Shown here piece after piece: positions 8,929 through 17,348 of a DNA stretch of 48,400 nucleotides. Position numbers and translations under genes: made by a program. The notes below the pieces were generated by a model. That model worked only from the letters and a program-made list of their open reading frames with translations, was not told where the DNA came from and made no database searches. The DNA is from Phycicoccus sp. Soil802 (GTDB lineage: Bacteria > Actinomycetota > Actinomycetes > Actinomycetales > Dermatophilaceae), in contig NZ_LMSS01000001.1 of assembly GCF_001429605.1 (NCBI RefSeq), positions 261,068 through 309,467 of the forward strand, read 5' to 3'. Position 1 is the stretch's first letter, and each line of letters starts with the position of its first letter.

Positions 8929-9834
8929 CTAGCCCTTCACACCTCCCGCCGTGAGGCCGGAGACGATGGCCCGCTGGAAGATGAGCACCATGATGATGAG
9001 CGGCACGGTGACGATGGTCCCGGCTGCCATGACCGCGGTGTAGGGCTCCTGGTGGGGCTGGGCCCCGGTGAAGTTCGCGATCGCGACCGTGACGGTCTGG
9101 GTCGACTTGGTCGAGAACTGGGCGGCCAACAGGAACTCGTTCCAGCTGGAGATGAACGCCAGGATGGCCGTGGTGAACAGACCGGGTGCCGCGAGCGGCA
9201 GCATGATCTTGCGGAACGCCTGGCCGGGGGTGCACCCGTCGATGCGGGCGGACTCCTCGAGCTCCCAGGGCATCTCGGACAGGAACGCCGTCAACGTGTA
9301 GATCGTCAGCGGCAGGGCGAACGAGATGTTGGGGATGATCAGCGCCTGGTAGTTGGCGCCGGTCAGCCAGCCGAAGTTGGAGAACATCTGGAACAGCGGG
9401 GAGACCAGGGCGACGCCCGGGAACATCGAGGCCCCGAGGATGACGCCCAGCACGGCGTACTTGCCCGGGAAGTCGAGCCGGGCCAGCGCGTAGGACGCAA
9501 ACACTCCGACGAGCAGGGCGACCGCCGTCGTGAGGACGCCGATGATGACGGAGTGCACCAAGGCGGCACCGAAGTGGTTGCCGCGATCGGTGGAGAACGC
9601 CGTCGTGAAGTTGTCCAACGTCACGTGGGTCGGCCAGGGGGTGGTGTCGAAGGTGTAGCCCACGTCGCGGAAGGCCGTGACCACCATCCAGTAGAACGGG
9701 GCCAGCCCCCAGATGACCAGGGCAGCCAGACCGAGGTACATCCGGATCTTGGCATTGCGGTCGCTCTTGAAGTGGATCTCCTGCGCCTCGGTGCGACCAC
9801 TCGTCGGAGTGGCCGTGGTCGTCGCGGTTGTCAT
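8929..9834 (-). CDS. sugar ABC transporter permease (MalG type)
   Basis: A 301-residue inner-membrane permease of the carbohydrate ABC importer class. The EAA loop that docks the ATPase is visible as EESARIDGCTPGQAFRKIMLPLAAPG in two halves. About six membrane segments are present. The ATG at 9834 is used: it follows the stop of the upstream permease by one base and has GGGAG just upstream. A longer reading from 9939 would lie inside the preceding gene. It forms a heterodimer with the product of the next gene. No ATPase gene lies nearby, so a shared MsiK-like ATPase elsewhere is the likely partner. Confidence 0.9.
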   Translation of the reverse strand: MTTATTTATPTSGRTEAQEIHFKSDRNAKIRMYLGLAALVIWGLAPFYWMVVTAFRDVGYTFDTTPWPTHVTLDNFTTAFSTDRGNHFGAALVHSVIIGVLTTAVALLVGVFASYALARLDFPGKYAVLGVILGASMFPGVALVSPLFQMFSNFGWLTGANYQALIIPNISFALPLTIYTLTAFLSEMPWELEESARIDGCTPGQAFRKIMLPLAAPGLFTTAILAFISSWNEFLLAAQFSTKSTQTVTVAIANFTGAQPHQEPYTAVMAAGTIVTVPLIIMVLIFQRAIVSGLTAGGVKG

Positions 9835-9835
9835 C

Positions 9836-10891
9836 TCAGGCTCCCGGGGTGGTTGCGTTGGCGGCGACCGGGTTTCCGGGCGCGGCGGCCGGTTCCTTCT
9901 TCTTGCTCTTGGGTGGTCGTTGGACGACGTCTGCGCCACCGAACTTGATGAACAAGAACGCGGTGAACGCGATCAGCAGGAAGACGATCGTGGACAGCGC
10001 CGAGGCGCTGTGGAAGCCGCTCCGGATCTGTTTGATGACCAGCATCGACAGCGAGGTGGTGCCACCACCTCCGTTGGTGAGGATCGCCGGCAGGTCGTAG
10101 ATGCGCAGCACGTCGAGGGTGCGGAAGAGCACCGCGACCATGAGCGGGACCTTGACCAGCGGGAGGGTGATCTTGGTGAAGGTCTGCCACTTCGTGGCGC
10201 CGTCGATCTGGGCCGCCTCGTAGACGTCGCCGGGCACCAGCTGGAGGCCGGCGAGGATGAGCAGCGCCATGAACGGCGTGGTCTTCCAGACGTCGGCGAT
10301 GATGATGGCGAACTTGGCAGCCCAGGGGTCGCTCGTCCAGAGCTGGGGGTTGACTCCCACGGTGCTGAGCAACCTGTTCGCGATGCCGTCGAAGGCGAAG
10401 ATGAAGAGCCAGAGCTTGGCCGTCACGGCGGTGGGGATGGCCCACGGCACGAGGATGGCGGCGCGGACCAGGCCGCGGCCCTTGAAGTCGCGGTTCATGA
10501 TCATGGCGAACCACATGCCGAGGATGACCTCGATGAAGACGCTGACGACGGTGAAGAAGAGCGTCACCCAGAGGGCGTCGTAGAACTGGGCGCCGAGGGT
10601 ACCGGGCGGGCAGTCCACCTCGCCACACTTCTGGAGGAGCCAGTGTGTGTAGTTGGAGATCCCTGCGTTGCCGCCCTCCACGAACAGCCCGGTGGCCGGG
10701 TCGAGCCCGGCGTCCTTCTGGAAGGACAGCTGGATCGCCTTGAACAGCGGATAGATGATGATCACGGCCAGGAAGAGCATGGTGGGCGCCACGAGCATGA
10801 GGCCCAGGCGACCCTGGCCTGCGTTCAGGCCCTTGCTCTTCTTCGGCTTCGTGTCAGTCGGTCGCGGTGGTGCGGATGTGGCTGCGCTCAT
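9836..10891 (-). CDS. sugar ABC transporter permease (MalF type)
   Basis: A 351-residue permease with an N-terminal cytoplasmic stretch rich in Lys and Pro, then about six to seven membrane segments. The EAA loop is EAAQIDGATKWQTFTKITLP. An insertion between the first helices carries two Cys residues (KCGEVDCPPG), which might form a disulfide outside the cell. The C-terminal tail is basic and Ala/Pro-rich. It is the second gene of the importer operon, after the binding protein, separated from it by a strong hairpin. Confidence 0.9.
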   Translation of the reverse strand: MSAATSAPPRPTDTKPKKSKGLNAGQGRLGLMLVAPTMLFLAVIIIYPLFKAIQLSFQKDAGLDPATGLFVEGGNAGISNYTHWLLQKCGEVDCPPGTLGAQFYDALWVTLFFTVVSVFIEVILGMWFAMIMNRDFKGRGLVRAAILVPWAIPTAVTAKLWLFIFAFDGIANRLLSTVGVNPQLWTSDPWAAKFAIIIADVWKTTPFMALLILAGLQLVPGDVYEAAQIDGATKWQTFTKITLPLVKVPLMVAVLFRTLDVLRIYDLPAILTNGGGGTTSLSMLVIKQIRSGFHSASALSTIVFLLIAFTAFLFIKFGGADVVQRPPKSKKKEPAAAPGNPVAANATTPGA

Positions 10892-10984
10892 GCCTGCTCC
10901 TAGCCCGGGAGGTGCGTCTCAGGGTGGGTCGAGATGGGGGTCGAGTCGAGCTTCGACCGAGGATGCGAACGGCAGGGTTCCTGC

Positions 10985-11023
10985 AGGTGTGGGGGTGACC
11001 CCGGGGGGGCCACCCCCACACCT
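10985..11023 (-). terminator. strong hairpin between binding-protein and permease genes
   Basis: A 13-bp perfect stem (arms 10985-10997 and 11011-11023, containing GTGTGGGGGTG and its complement) encloses a 13-base loop that can itself pair CCCC with GGGG. It lies just downstream of the stop of the binding-protein gene. There is no T-run. Hairpins in this position usually protect the upstream message or end part of the transcripts, so that binding protein is made in excess over permease. That role here is inferred. Confidence 0.6.
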
Positions 11024-11044
11024 TGGGATGTTGCGTCAGACCGG

Positions 11045-12325
11045 TCAGCCGCCGGCTGCCGCCATGGCGGACTGCATGTCCTTCACCGCGGCCTCAGGTG
11101 ACTTCTGGCCCTGGATAGCGGCGTAGAAGTTGTCCTGGATGGCCTGGGTCACCTGCGGGTAGAACGGGGTGACGGGACGGGAGACCGCGTTGGCGATGGA
11201 CTCCTTGAGCACCGGGAGGTACGGGTACTTCTTGACCAGTGCCTCGTCGGTGTAGATGGACTCGATGACCGGGGCCAGCGAACCCTTCTCCATGTTGGTC
11301 TTCTGCTGCTCGGGGCTGGTGAGGAACTTCAGGAAGTCCAGGGCGGTTGCCTTGTACTTCGAGTAGGCGCTGATGGCCGCCATGTGGCCACCGAGCGTCG
11401 ACGTGCCGGGGCCGCTCACGCCCGGGAGCGGGGCGACGGCGAACTTGCCCTTGACCTTGGACGACTTGTCCGTGGAGGCCAGGTTGTAGACGTAGGGCCA
11501 GTTGCGCAGGAACAGCAGCTTGCCGTCCTGGAAGGCCGCACGGCTCTGCTCCTCCTGGTAGGTGATCGCCTGCTTCGGGATGTCGCCGCTCTTGTAGTGG
11601 TCGGCGAGGGCCTTGAGGCCGGCAGCCGCCTCGGGGGAGTCGACGGTGGGCTTGCCCGCGTCGTCGACGACCTTGGCGCCGTAGGCGTTCATCCACTCGG
11701 TGGCGTTACACGTGCCGCCCTCGTACTTGGCGAACTGGCCTGCGAAGCAGTCCATGCCGTTCTGCTTGGCGATGGAGCACATGCCCCACATCTCGTCGAT
11801 GGTCTTCGGCGGGGTCTTCACCAGGTCGGTGCGGTAGTAGAGCATCGCGCCGTCCGAGGAGGTCGGTGCAGCAAACAGCGTCTTGTTGTAGGTCGCGGCC
11901 TTGACTGTCGGCTCGAGGAACCCGGTCGTCGGCAGCGCCATCTTGTCCTTGAGCGGGGTCAGCCAGCCCTTGGCGGCGAACTCCGCTGTCCAGACGACGT
12001 CGACGGAGACGACGTCGTAGCTCGGGTCCTTGGCCTGGAAGTGCTGCACGAGGTCGTCGTGCTGCTGGTCGGCCTGGTCGGACTGCTCCTTGACGGTCAC
12101 CTTCTCGTTCGGGTGGGAGGAGTTCCACTTCTCGGCCATGGGGCCGAGCAGACCGCTGTTGTCCTTGCCCTGGACGTAGGTGATCGGGCCTCGGGCTGCA
12201 GCGCCGGAGTCAGCCGTGCTGCCCGTGCCGCCGTCATCGCCGCCACAGGCCGCGGCAACGAGCGCCACGGCCACAGCTCCGGCCATCACCGTGAGGGTGC
12301 GCCGCTTGTGCATTCGAAGGGCCAT
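11045..12325 (-). CDS. sugar ABC transporter substrate-binding lipoprotein
   Basis: A 426-residue extracellular binding protein. The signal peptide is MHKRRTLTVMAGAVAVALVA followed by the lipobox LVAAAC, with the lipidated Cys at residue 27. The start may be the Met at residue 1 or at residue 5. Mature features typical of the family include TSSDGAMLYYRTDLV, DGKLLFLRNWPYVYNL and the C-terminal hinge region. The FLRNWPY motif resembles binding proteins for trehalose, maltose and related disaccharides (LpqY/ThuE type), so an alpha-glucoside is a reasonable guess. It is the first gene of the operon and sits behind two palindromes. Confidence 0.9.
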   Translation of the reverse strand: MALRMHKRRTLTVMAGAVAVALVAAACGGDDGGTGSTADSGAAARGPITYVQGKDNSGLLGPMAEKWNSSHPNEKVTVKEQSDQADQQHDDLVQHFQAKDPSYDVVSVDVVWTAEFAAKGWLTPLKDKMALPTTGFLEPTVKAATYNKTLFAAPTSSDGAMLYYRTDLVKTPPKTIDEMWGMCSIAKQNGMDCFAGQFAKYEGGTCNATEWMNAYGAKVVDDAGKPTVDSPEAAAGLKALADHYKSGDIPKQAITYQEEQSRAAFQDGKLLFLRNWPYVYNLASTDKSSKVKGKFAVAPLPGVSGPGTSTLGGHMAAISAYSKYKATALDFLKFLTSPEQQKTNMEKGSLAPVIESIYTDEALVKKYPYLPVLKESIANAVSRPVTPFYPQVTQAIQDNFYAAIQGQKSPEAAVKDMQSAMAAAGG

Positions 12326-12367
12326 ACGCCCGCCTCCATCTTCTCGCGTTGCGCTGGGGCGGACTGC

Positions 12368-12381
12368 CCTCAGCGCTGAGG
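12368..12381. promoter_or_regulatory. 14-bp palindrome in the leader of the sugar importer operon
   Basis: CCTCAGCGCTGAGG is a perfect palindrome 43 bases upstream of the ATG of the binding-protein gene and 14 bases from the LacI-type operator. It may be a second regulator site or a small hairpin in the 5' leader. Confidence 0.35.
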
Positions 12382-12395
12382 TGAACCGAGTTCAT

Positions 12396-12407
12396 GTAAA
12401 CGTTTAC
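12396..12407. promoter_or_regulatory. LacI-type operator of the sugar importer operon
   Basis: GTAAACGTTTAC is a perfect 12-bp palindrome with the central CG of LacI/CcpA-family operators. It lies 71 bases upstream of the binding-protein ATG. On the minus strand a TTGCGG, a 17-base spacer and TTACAT form a possible promoter whose -10 overlaps the palindrome. This would fit repression by the LacI protein encoded at the end of the same operon. No second copy was seen in the window. Confidence 0.7.
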
Positions 12408-12503
12408 GCTCCGTCGCCGCAATCCGAAGATGCATGCGTTCCGGTAACGATTGGGTAACTGGCAGGTGATCCACGCGTAACGAGTCGGAGTTGTCCCGAT
12501 CCG

Positions 12504-13529
12504 TCAGCCGACCAGGTGCCCGACCCAGTCCGCCACGTGGACGGCCGCCTTGCCGCACGACTCGGGGAGGTACTCGTGCGCGCGGCGTTCGAGCGCGACG
12601 ACCCACACGCGACCGTCCTTGTGCCGCACCACATACGAGCCACCGACGTCGTCCGCGCCGTCGCCCACGTCGTCCGCGCCGTCGCCCACGTCGTCCGCGC
12701 CGTCGTCCACGCCGGCCGTCGCGTCCCCGGCGCTGAGCGCGGTCAGGTCGGTGATCCCCGCATGGTGCCGGACGAACGACTCCGCGGCCTGGTGGGGACC
12801 GGACAGGGGGCTGCGCCCGCGGTCGTGTAGCGGTCCGAGGACCGATCGAGGCAGGTGGCCGGCGCCGGCCGCGGTCAGGACCTCGGCACATGCCGCGGCG
12901 TCGAGCCTGGCCAGCGTGGCGCCGTGCGGGAGCAGCACACCGGTCGGGGCGAACCGGTGTCCGCCCGTGTGCGACGCCTCCCACACCCTTCCCGGGTGCT
13001 GGGCGAACGACTCCAGGGCGACGGGGCGGCCGCGCACGGCGCAGCAGACGTCGCGGCGTCCGTTGGTGCACAGCAGGAGGATCGGCTCGGCCGGAGCGGC
13101 GCCCGGCGCCGTGGCCAGGACGGCCGTGCGGTCGCCGCTCGCGAGCGCGTCGAGGTCGAGGTCGAGCAGCGTTGCCGGGTCCGTGACCGACAGCTGCAGG
13201 AGCCAGGGCGCCTCACCCGCCCAGGCGAGGTATGCCGTGTGGCCGGCGTCGTGGGCGTCGTCGGCGTGGCGGCCGGGCCGGCGAATCAGTGAGAGTCGAC
13301 CGCCCCGCGCGGAACACGCCTGGGACAGCGAGCGTCCTACTGCCGCAGGCAGATGCGACTCGGTCGCCGCATCCCGACCCCACGGCCCGGACTGCTCGAG
13401 CGCGATGAAGAAGCTGGCTCGAGCGGCCGTGCCGTAGGCGCTGACGTCGGCGCGGTCGAAGCCCACCGAGCAGGCGTCCGGCGCCGGGGTCGCGTGGGAG
13501 ACAGGGCGCGCCGGACCGGTCGACGTCAC
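12504..13529 (-). CDS. sucrase/ferredoxin-like family protein
   Basis: A 341-residue protein of the sucrase/ferredoxin-like family (thioredoxin-like ferredoxin fold). Seen are LLLCTNGRRDVCCAVRGRP, which carries the clustered cysteines expected to hold an iron-sulfur centre, and ASHTGGHRFAPTGVLLPHG, a conserved family motif. The biochemical role in bacteria is unclear. Near the C-terminus is a threefold DGADDVG repeat. The GTG at 13529 is preferred because longer readings would lie inside parC, whose stop is at 13540; no good ribosome binding site is visible, so translation may depend on parC translation. Confidence 0.8.
   Translation of the reverse strand: MTSTGPARPVSHATPAPDACSVGFDRADVSAYGTAARASFFIALEQSGPWGRDAATESHLPAAVGRSLSQACSARGGRLSLIRRPGRHADDAHDAGHTAYLAWAGEAPWLLQLSVTDPATLLDLDLDALASGDRTAVLATAPGAAPAEPILLLCTNGRRDVCCAVRGRPVALESFAQHPGRVWEASHTGGHRFAPTGVLLPHGATLARLDAAACAEVLTAAGAGHLPRSVLGPLHDRGRSPLSGPHQAAESFVRHHAGITDLTALSAGDATAGVDDGADDVGDGADDVGDGADDVGGSYVVRHKDGRVWVVALERRAHEYLPESCGKAAVHVADWVGHLVG
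12648..12710. repeat. three tandem 21-bp units inside the sucrase/ferredoxin-like gene
   Basis: Three adjacent 21-base units, two identical and the third differing at one base, encode three DGADDVG heptads on the minus strand. The near identity at DNA level suggests recent slippage and possible length variation between strains. Confidence 0.85.
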
Positions 13530-13539
13530 GACCGCGCCG

Positions 13540-15987
13540 TCACGAGAGTGGCGGCCCGGCGATGCGGGCGATGGCGGTTGCCGCGGGGACCCCCGAGCCG
13601 TCCCGGCGGCCGGTGGCCTCGGGCAGGTCGAGTGCCACACCGTTGGCGGCCGCGGCCCGGGCCGGCAGCGCGCCGGCCCAGGCGAGGACGAGAGTGTCCT
13701 CGCCCTTGAGGAACCGGTGGCAGCGCACCCCGCCCGTGGCCCGTCCCTTGGGCGGGTACTCCGAGTAGGGCGTGACCTTCAGCGAGCCGGGCTCGGTGCC
13801 GGGGAGCGCCCCCGAGGAGCCGGAGGAGGTGACCACCACGCCGTCGGCGCCCTGGGGCACGGCCCCGAAGAAGGTGACCCGCTGCCCGGCCCCGAGCTTG
13901 ATGCCGGCCATGCCGCCGGCGGCTCGTCCCTGGGGTCGTACGGCGCCGGCCCCGAACCGGAGCAGCTGGGCGTCGGAGGTGATGAAGACGAGGTCCTCCG
14001 TGCCGGTCGCCAGCTCGACGGCTCCGACGACCTCGTCGCCGTCCTTGAGGGAGACGATCTCGAAGTCGGGACGGGACGGGTAGTCCGTCGTCACCCGCTT
14101 GACCACGCCCTGGGCCGTGCCGAGCGCGATGCCGGCCGACTCTGGGGAGACCGACACCAGGGTCAGCGGCTCCTCGCCGGCGGGCAGGTCGACGTAGGCC
14201 GCGAGGGGCGCACCCCCCGACAGGCTGGGCGAGCCGTTGGTCGGCGGCAGCGTCGGCAGCTCCAGCGCGGAGAGCCGCACGAGCCGGCCCCGCGACGTCA
14301 CGAGCCCGACCTCGCCGCGCGCGGTCGTGCGGACCGCTCCCACGAGGGCGTCGTGCTTGCTGCGCGCCGAGTCCAGCGGCAGCGGCTCGGCGGATCCGGT
14401 GCGGGCCATCAGCCCGGTGGAGGAGAGCAGCACCCAGCACGGGTCGTCGGCGACCTCGAGCGGTGTGGTGGTCGTCGCGGGCACGCCGGCCGACTCCAGC
14501 AGGACCGTCCGCCGCGGCGTGCCGTGGGCCTTCGCGACGTCGGCGAGCTCGGTGGAGACCGTCTTCATCAGCAGCTTCTCGTCGCCGAGGATGGCCTCGA
14601 GCTCCTCGATGAGCCGCTCGAGATCGGTCTTCTCCTTGTCGAGCTCGAGCCGGCTGAACTTGGTCAGGCGGCGCAGCTGGAGCTCGAGGATGTAGTTGGC
14701 CTGCGCCTCGGACAGGTCGAAGACGTCGATCAGGCGGCTGCGAGCCGCGGCCGCGTCGTCCGACGTGCGGATCACCTGGATGACCTCGTCGATGTCGAGG
14801 ATCGCGATGAGCAAGCCCTCGACCAGGTGCAGGCGGTCCTTGTACTTGGTCAGCCGGTACTGCGTGCGGAGACGCACCACGTCGGTGCGGAAGTCGACGT
14901 AGACGCGCAGCAGGTCCTTGAGCCCCAACGTCTTCGGCTGGCCCTCGACGAGCGCGACGTTGTTGATGGAGAACGAGTCCTCCATCGGGGTGAGCTTGTA
15001 GAGCTGCTCGAGGACGGCGTCGGGGTTGAAGCCGTTCTTCACCTCGATGACCAGGCGCAGCCCGTGCTTGCGGTCGGTCAGGTCCTTGACGTCAGAGATG
15101 CCCTGGAGCTTCTTGGACTGGACCGCGTCCTTGATCTTCTCGATCACCTTCTCGGGACCGACGAGGTAGGGGAGCTCGGTGACGACGATGCCCATCCGCC
15201 GGGGTGAGGTCTTCTCGATCCGCGTGGTCGCGCGGGTGCGGAAGCTGCCGCGGCCGGTGAGGTAGGCGTCCCGGATCCCGTCGAGCCCGATGATCCGCCC
15301 GCCCTGGGGCAGGTCGGGCCCGGGCACGAACCGCATGAGGTCGTCGAGCGAGCAGGTGGGGTTGGCGATGAGGTGCCGGGCCGCGCCAATCACCTCGACG
15401 AGGTTGTGCGGGGCCATGTTGGTGGCCATGCCGACGGCGATCCCGCTGGCACCGTTGACGAGCAGGTTGGGGAACGCCGCGGGGAGGACCGCGGGCTGGA
15501 GGAGCTGGTCGTCGTAGTTGGGGATGAAGTCGACGGTCTCCTCGTCGAGACCGGTGACCATCAGCATCGCGGCAGCGGCGAGCCGGGCCTCGGTGTAGCG
15601 CGAGGCGGCCGGGCCGTCGTCGAGCGAGCCGAAGTTGCCGTGGCCGTCGACGAGCGGCAGCCGCATCGTGAACGGCTGGGCCATGCGGACCAGGGCGTCG
15701 TAGATCGCGGTGTCGCCGTGGGGGTGGTACTTGCCCATCACGTCGCCCACGACCCGGGACGACTTCACGTGACCGCGGTCGGGGCGCAGCCCCATCTCGG
15801 CCATCGAGAACAGGATGCGGCGCTGCACCGGCTTGAGGCCGTCGCGCGCGTCGGGCAGGGCGCGCGAGTAGATGACCGAGTAGGCGTACTCGAGGAACGC
15901 CCCCTGCATCTCCTCCTCGACGTCGATGTCGACGATCCGCTCGACGTAGCTGTCGTCGGCCGGTGCGGCTGGGGTCTTGCGGGCCAT
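13540..15987 (-). CDS. parC: DNA topoisomerase IV subunit A (ParC/GyrA family)
   Basis: An 815-residue type IIA topoisomerase breakage-reunion subunit. The catalytic Tyr131 lies in [10 protein letters not shown]. The quinolone-resistance-type region reads [17 protein letters not shown], with Thr where GyrA usually has Ser. The C-terminal pinwheel domain has degenerate repeats such as [13 protein letters not shown] and [11 protein letters not shown], and lacks a clear GyrA box (QRRGGKG), which fits ParC rather than GyrA. The ATG at 15987 follows GAGGAG by 12 bases; a TTG four codons upstream abuts the ribosome binding site and is less likely. Its partner parE is convergent with it across the sugar transport genes. 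Confidence 0.88.
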   Translation of the reverse strand: MARKTPAAPADDSYVERIVDIDVEEEMQGAFLEYAYSVIYSRALPDARDGLKPVQRRILFSMAEMGLRPDRGHVKSSRVVGDVMGKYHPHGDTAIYDALVRMAQPFTMRLPLVDGHGNFGSLDDGPAASRYTEARLAAAAMLMVTGLDEETVDFIPNYDDQLLQPAVLPAAFPNLLVNGASGIAVGMATNMAPHNLVEVIGAARHLIANPTCSLDDLMRFVPGPDLPQGGRIIGLDGIRDAYLTGRGSFRTRATTRIEKTSPRRMGIVVTELPYLVGPEKVIEKIKDAVQSKKLQGISDVKDLTDRKHGLRLVIEVKNGFNPDAVLEQLYKLTPMEDSFSINNVALVEGQPKTLGLKDLLRVYVDFRTDVVRLRTQYRLTKYKDRLHLVEGLLIAILDIDEVIQVIRTSDDAAAARSRLIDVFDLSEAQANYILELQLRRLTKFSRLELDKEKTDLERLIEELEAILGDEKLLMKTVSTELADVAKAHGTPRRTVLLESAGVPATTTTPLEVADDPCWVLLSSTGLMARTGSAEPLPLDSARSKHDALVGAVRTTARGEVGLVTSRGRLVRLSALELPTLPPTNGSPSLSGGAPLAAYVDLPAGEEPLTLVSVSPESAGIALGTAQGVVKRVTTDYPSRPDFEIVSLKDGDEVVGAVELATGTEDLVFITSDAQLLRFGAGAVRPQGRAAGGMAGIKLGAGQRVTFFGAVPQGADGVVVTSSGSSGALPGTEPGSLKVTPYSEYPPKGRATGGVRCHRFLKGEDTLVLAWAGALPARAAAANGVALDLPEATGRRDGSGVPAATAIARIAGPPLS

Positions 15988-16053
15988 GCGTGTGTGCAAC
16001 TCCTCGAGGTCGTCCCCGCACGGCGCGGGGATCCCCCCAATCTTGTCCCACGG

Positions 16054-16683
16054 CTACACCGGGCCTGCCCCCGACTCGCCGCTGAAGTGACCCCGGTGCA
16101 CGACCTCGGTGGCGGCCCGGCGTGGCCGGGTCCGGCTGGACCCCTCGGTGCGCCGCAGCTCGTGGCCCAGGGCCACGACCCCGACCAGCCGCCGGTTCCC
16201 GGGTATGCCGTGGGCCTCCCGCACCGCCGGGTGCCGGGGCGCGGGGACCCCGAAGAACAGCGCCCCCAGCCCCTGGTCGACGGCGGCCAGCAGCATCAGC
16301 ATCGCGGCCATCCCGGTGTCGACGTCCCAGTAGGGGATCGGCCAGCGAGCCGGGTCACGGTCGTCCCAGCCCTTGTCGGGCTCGGCGTAGCGGTCGAGGT
16401 AGGTGTCGGGGTCGGACAGGCAGAGCACCAGTACCGGCGCGGCCGAGACACCCGCCAGCCAGGCGTCGGGTGCCCCCGAGCCCGGGTCCCGGGTCGCGCC
16501 CCAGAAGCGCGCGCGGTCGTGGTCCTCGACGAGCACGACGAAGTCCCAGCCCTGGCTGAAGCCGGCGCTGGGAGCCCGCTGCGCGGCATACAGGACCGCC
16601 TCGAGGGCGGCCGGCGGGACGGGGCGGTCGGGGTCGAAGCGCCGCACCATGCGGCGCCGCCGGACCACGTCTGCGAACTCCAT
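16054..16683 (-). CDS. nitroreductase family protein
   Basis: A 209-residue FMN-dependent oxidoreductase of the nitroreductase family. FADVVRRRRMVRRFDPDRPV at the N-terminus holds the Arg residues that bind the FMN phosphate, and QRAPSAGFSQGWDFVVLV is the usual second motif. AAVDQGLGALFFGVPA is the conserved helix near the FMN ring. The substrate is unknown. The ATG at 16683 begins the conserved sequence. It is divergent from the sigma factor gene. Confidence 0.85.
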   Translation of the reverse strand: MEFADVVRRRRMVRRFDPDRPVPPAALEAVLYAAQRAPSAGFSQGWDFVVLVEDHDRARFWGATRDPGSGAPDAWLAGVSAAPVLVLCLSDPDTYLDRYAEPDKGWDDRDPARWPIPYWDVDTGMAAMLMLLAAVDQGLGALFFGVPAPRHPAVREAHGIPGNRRLVGVVALGHELRRTEGSSRTRPRRAATEVVHRGHFSGESGAGPV

Positions 16684-16850
16684 GGGGCCATCCTGTCGTG
16701 GCCTCCGTCGTGGCGGCGGAGGACCCGCGCACGCTGCCTGCAAGACTGGCCGACGACCCACCCGCCCAGCACTGCCAACCCGGGACCGCCCTGCGGCGTC
16801 CACGAGGCATGACGACCATGGCCGCGGTGGCACTCACGGGAGGGGTGGCA

Positions 16851-17348
16851 GTGCCGGCGCGAGACCGCGTGGACGTGGAAGCGTCCGTCCGTGAGCTCTA
16901 CGACGTGCACTACGCCCGCCTCGCGGGGTGGACCGCCAAGCTCGTGGGCGACCCCGACCTGGCCCACGACCTCGCCACCGAGGCCTTCCTCAAGCTGTTC
17001 CGGGAGTTCGGGCGGGTCGACGAGCCGCGGCCGTGGCTCTACACCGTGACGGCCAACCTGGTCCGCGACCACTGGCGCAAGCGCGGCCGGGAGGCGGCCG
17101 CCTACCAGCGCCACGAGGCCGGCCGCGACGACTTCACGACCGACGCCGACCACGCGACCACCCTCACCGTCCGGGACGCCGTCGAGGCGCTGCCCGACCG
17201 GCTGCGGGTCGTGGTGATGCTGCACTACTTCGCCGACCTGCCGGTGGCCACCGTGGCCAGGCAGCTCGAGAAGTCCGAGGGAACCATCAAGCGGGACCTG
17301 TTCGACGCGCGCCAGCGGATGGCGACGATGCTGGGAGAGATCCGATGA
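16851..17348 (+). CDS. ECF RNA polymerase sigma factor
   Basis: A 165-residue sigma-70 family factor of the extracytoplasmic type. Region 2 is YDVHYARLAGWTAKLVGDPDLAHDLATEAFLKLF and the following helix with RPWLYTVTANLVRDHWRKR. Region 4 is VEALPDRLRVVVMLHYFADLPVATVARQLEKSEGTIKRDLFDARQRM, with the DNA-recognition helix at its end. The GTG at 16851 has a GGGAGG at 16838-16843, seven bases upstream; ATG codons at 16809 and 16818 are in frame but have poorer signals. The stop overlaps the start of the next gene (ATGA), so the two are translationally coupled. Confidence 0.88.
   Translation: MPARDRVDVEASVRELYDVHYARLAGWTAKLVGDPDLAHDLATEAFLKLFREFGRVDEPRPWLYTVTANLVRDHWRKRGREAAAYQRHEAGRDDFTTDADHATTLTVRDAVEALPDRLRVVVMLHYFADLPVATVARQLEKSEGTIKRDLFDARQRMATMLGEIR

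Noticed and set aside
12648-12710. Possible CRISPR-like array
   Set aside because: Units are contiguous without spacers and lie in frame in a gene; it is a coding tandem repeat.
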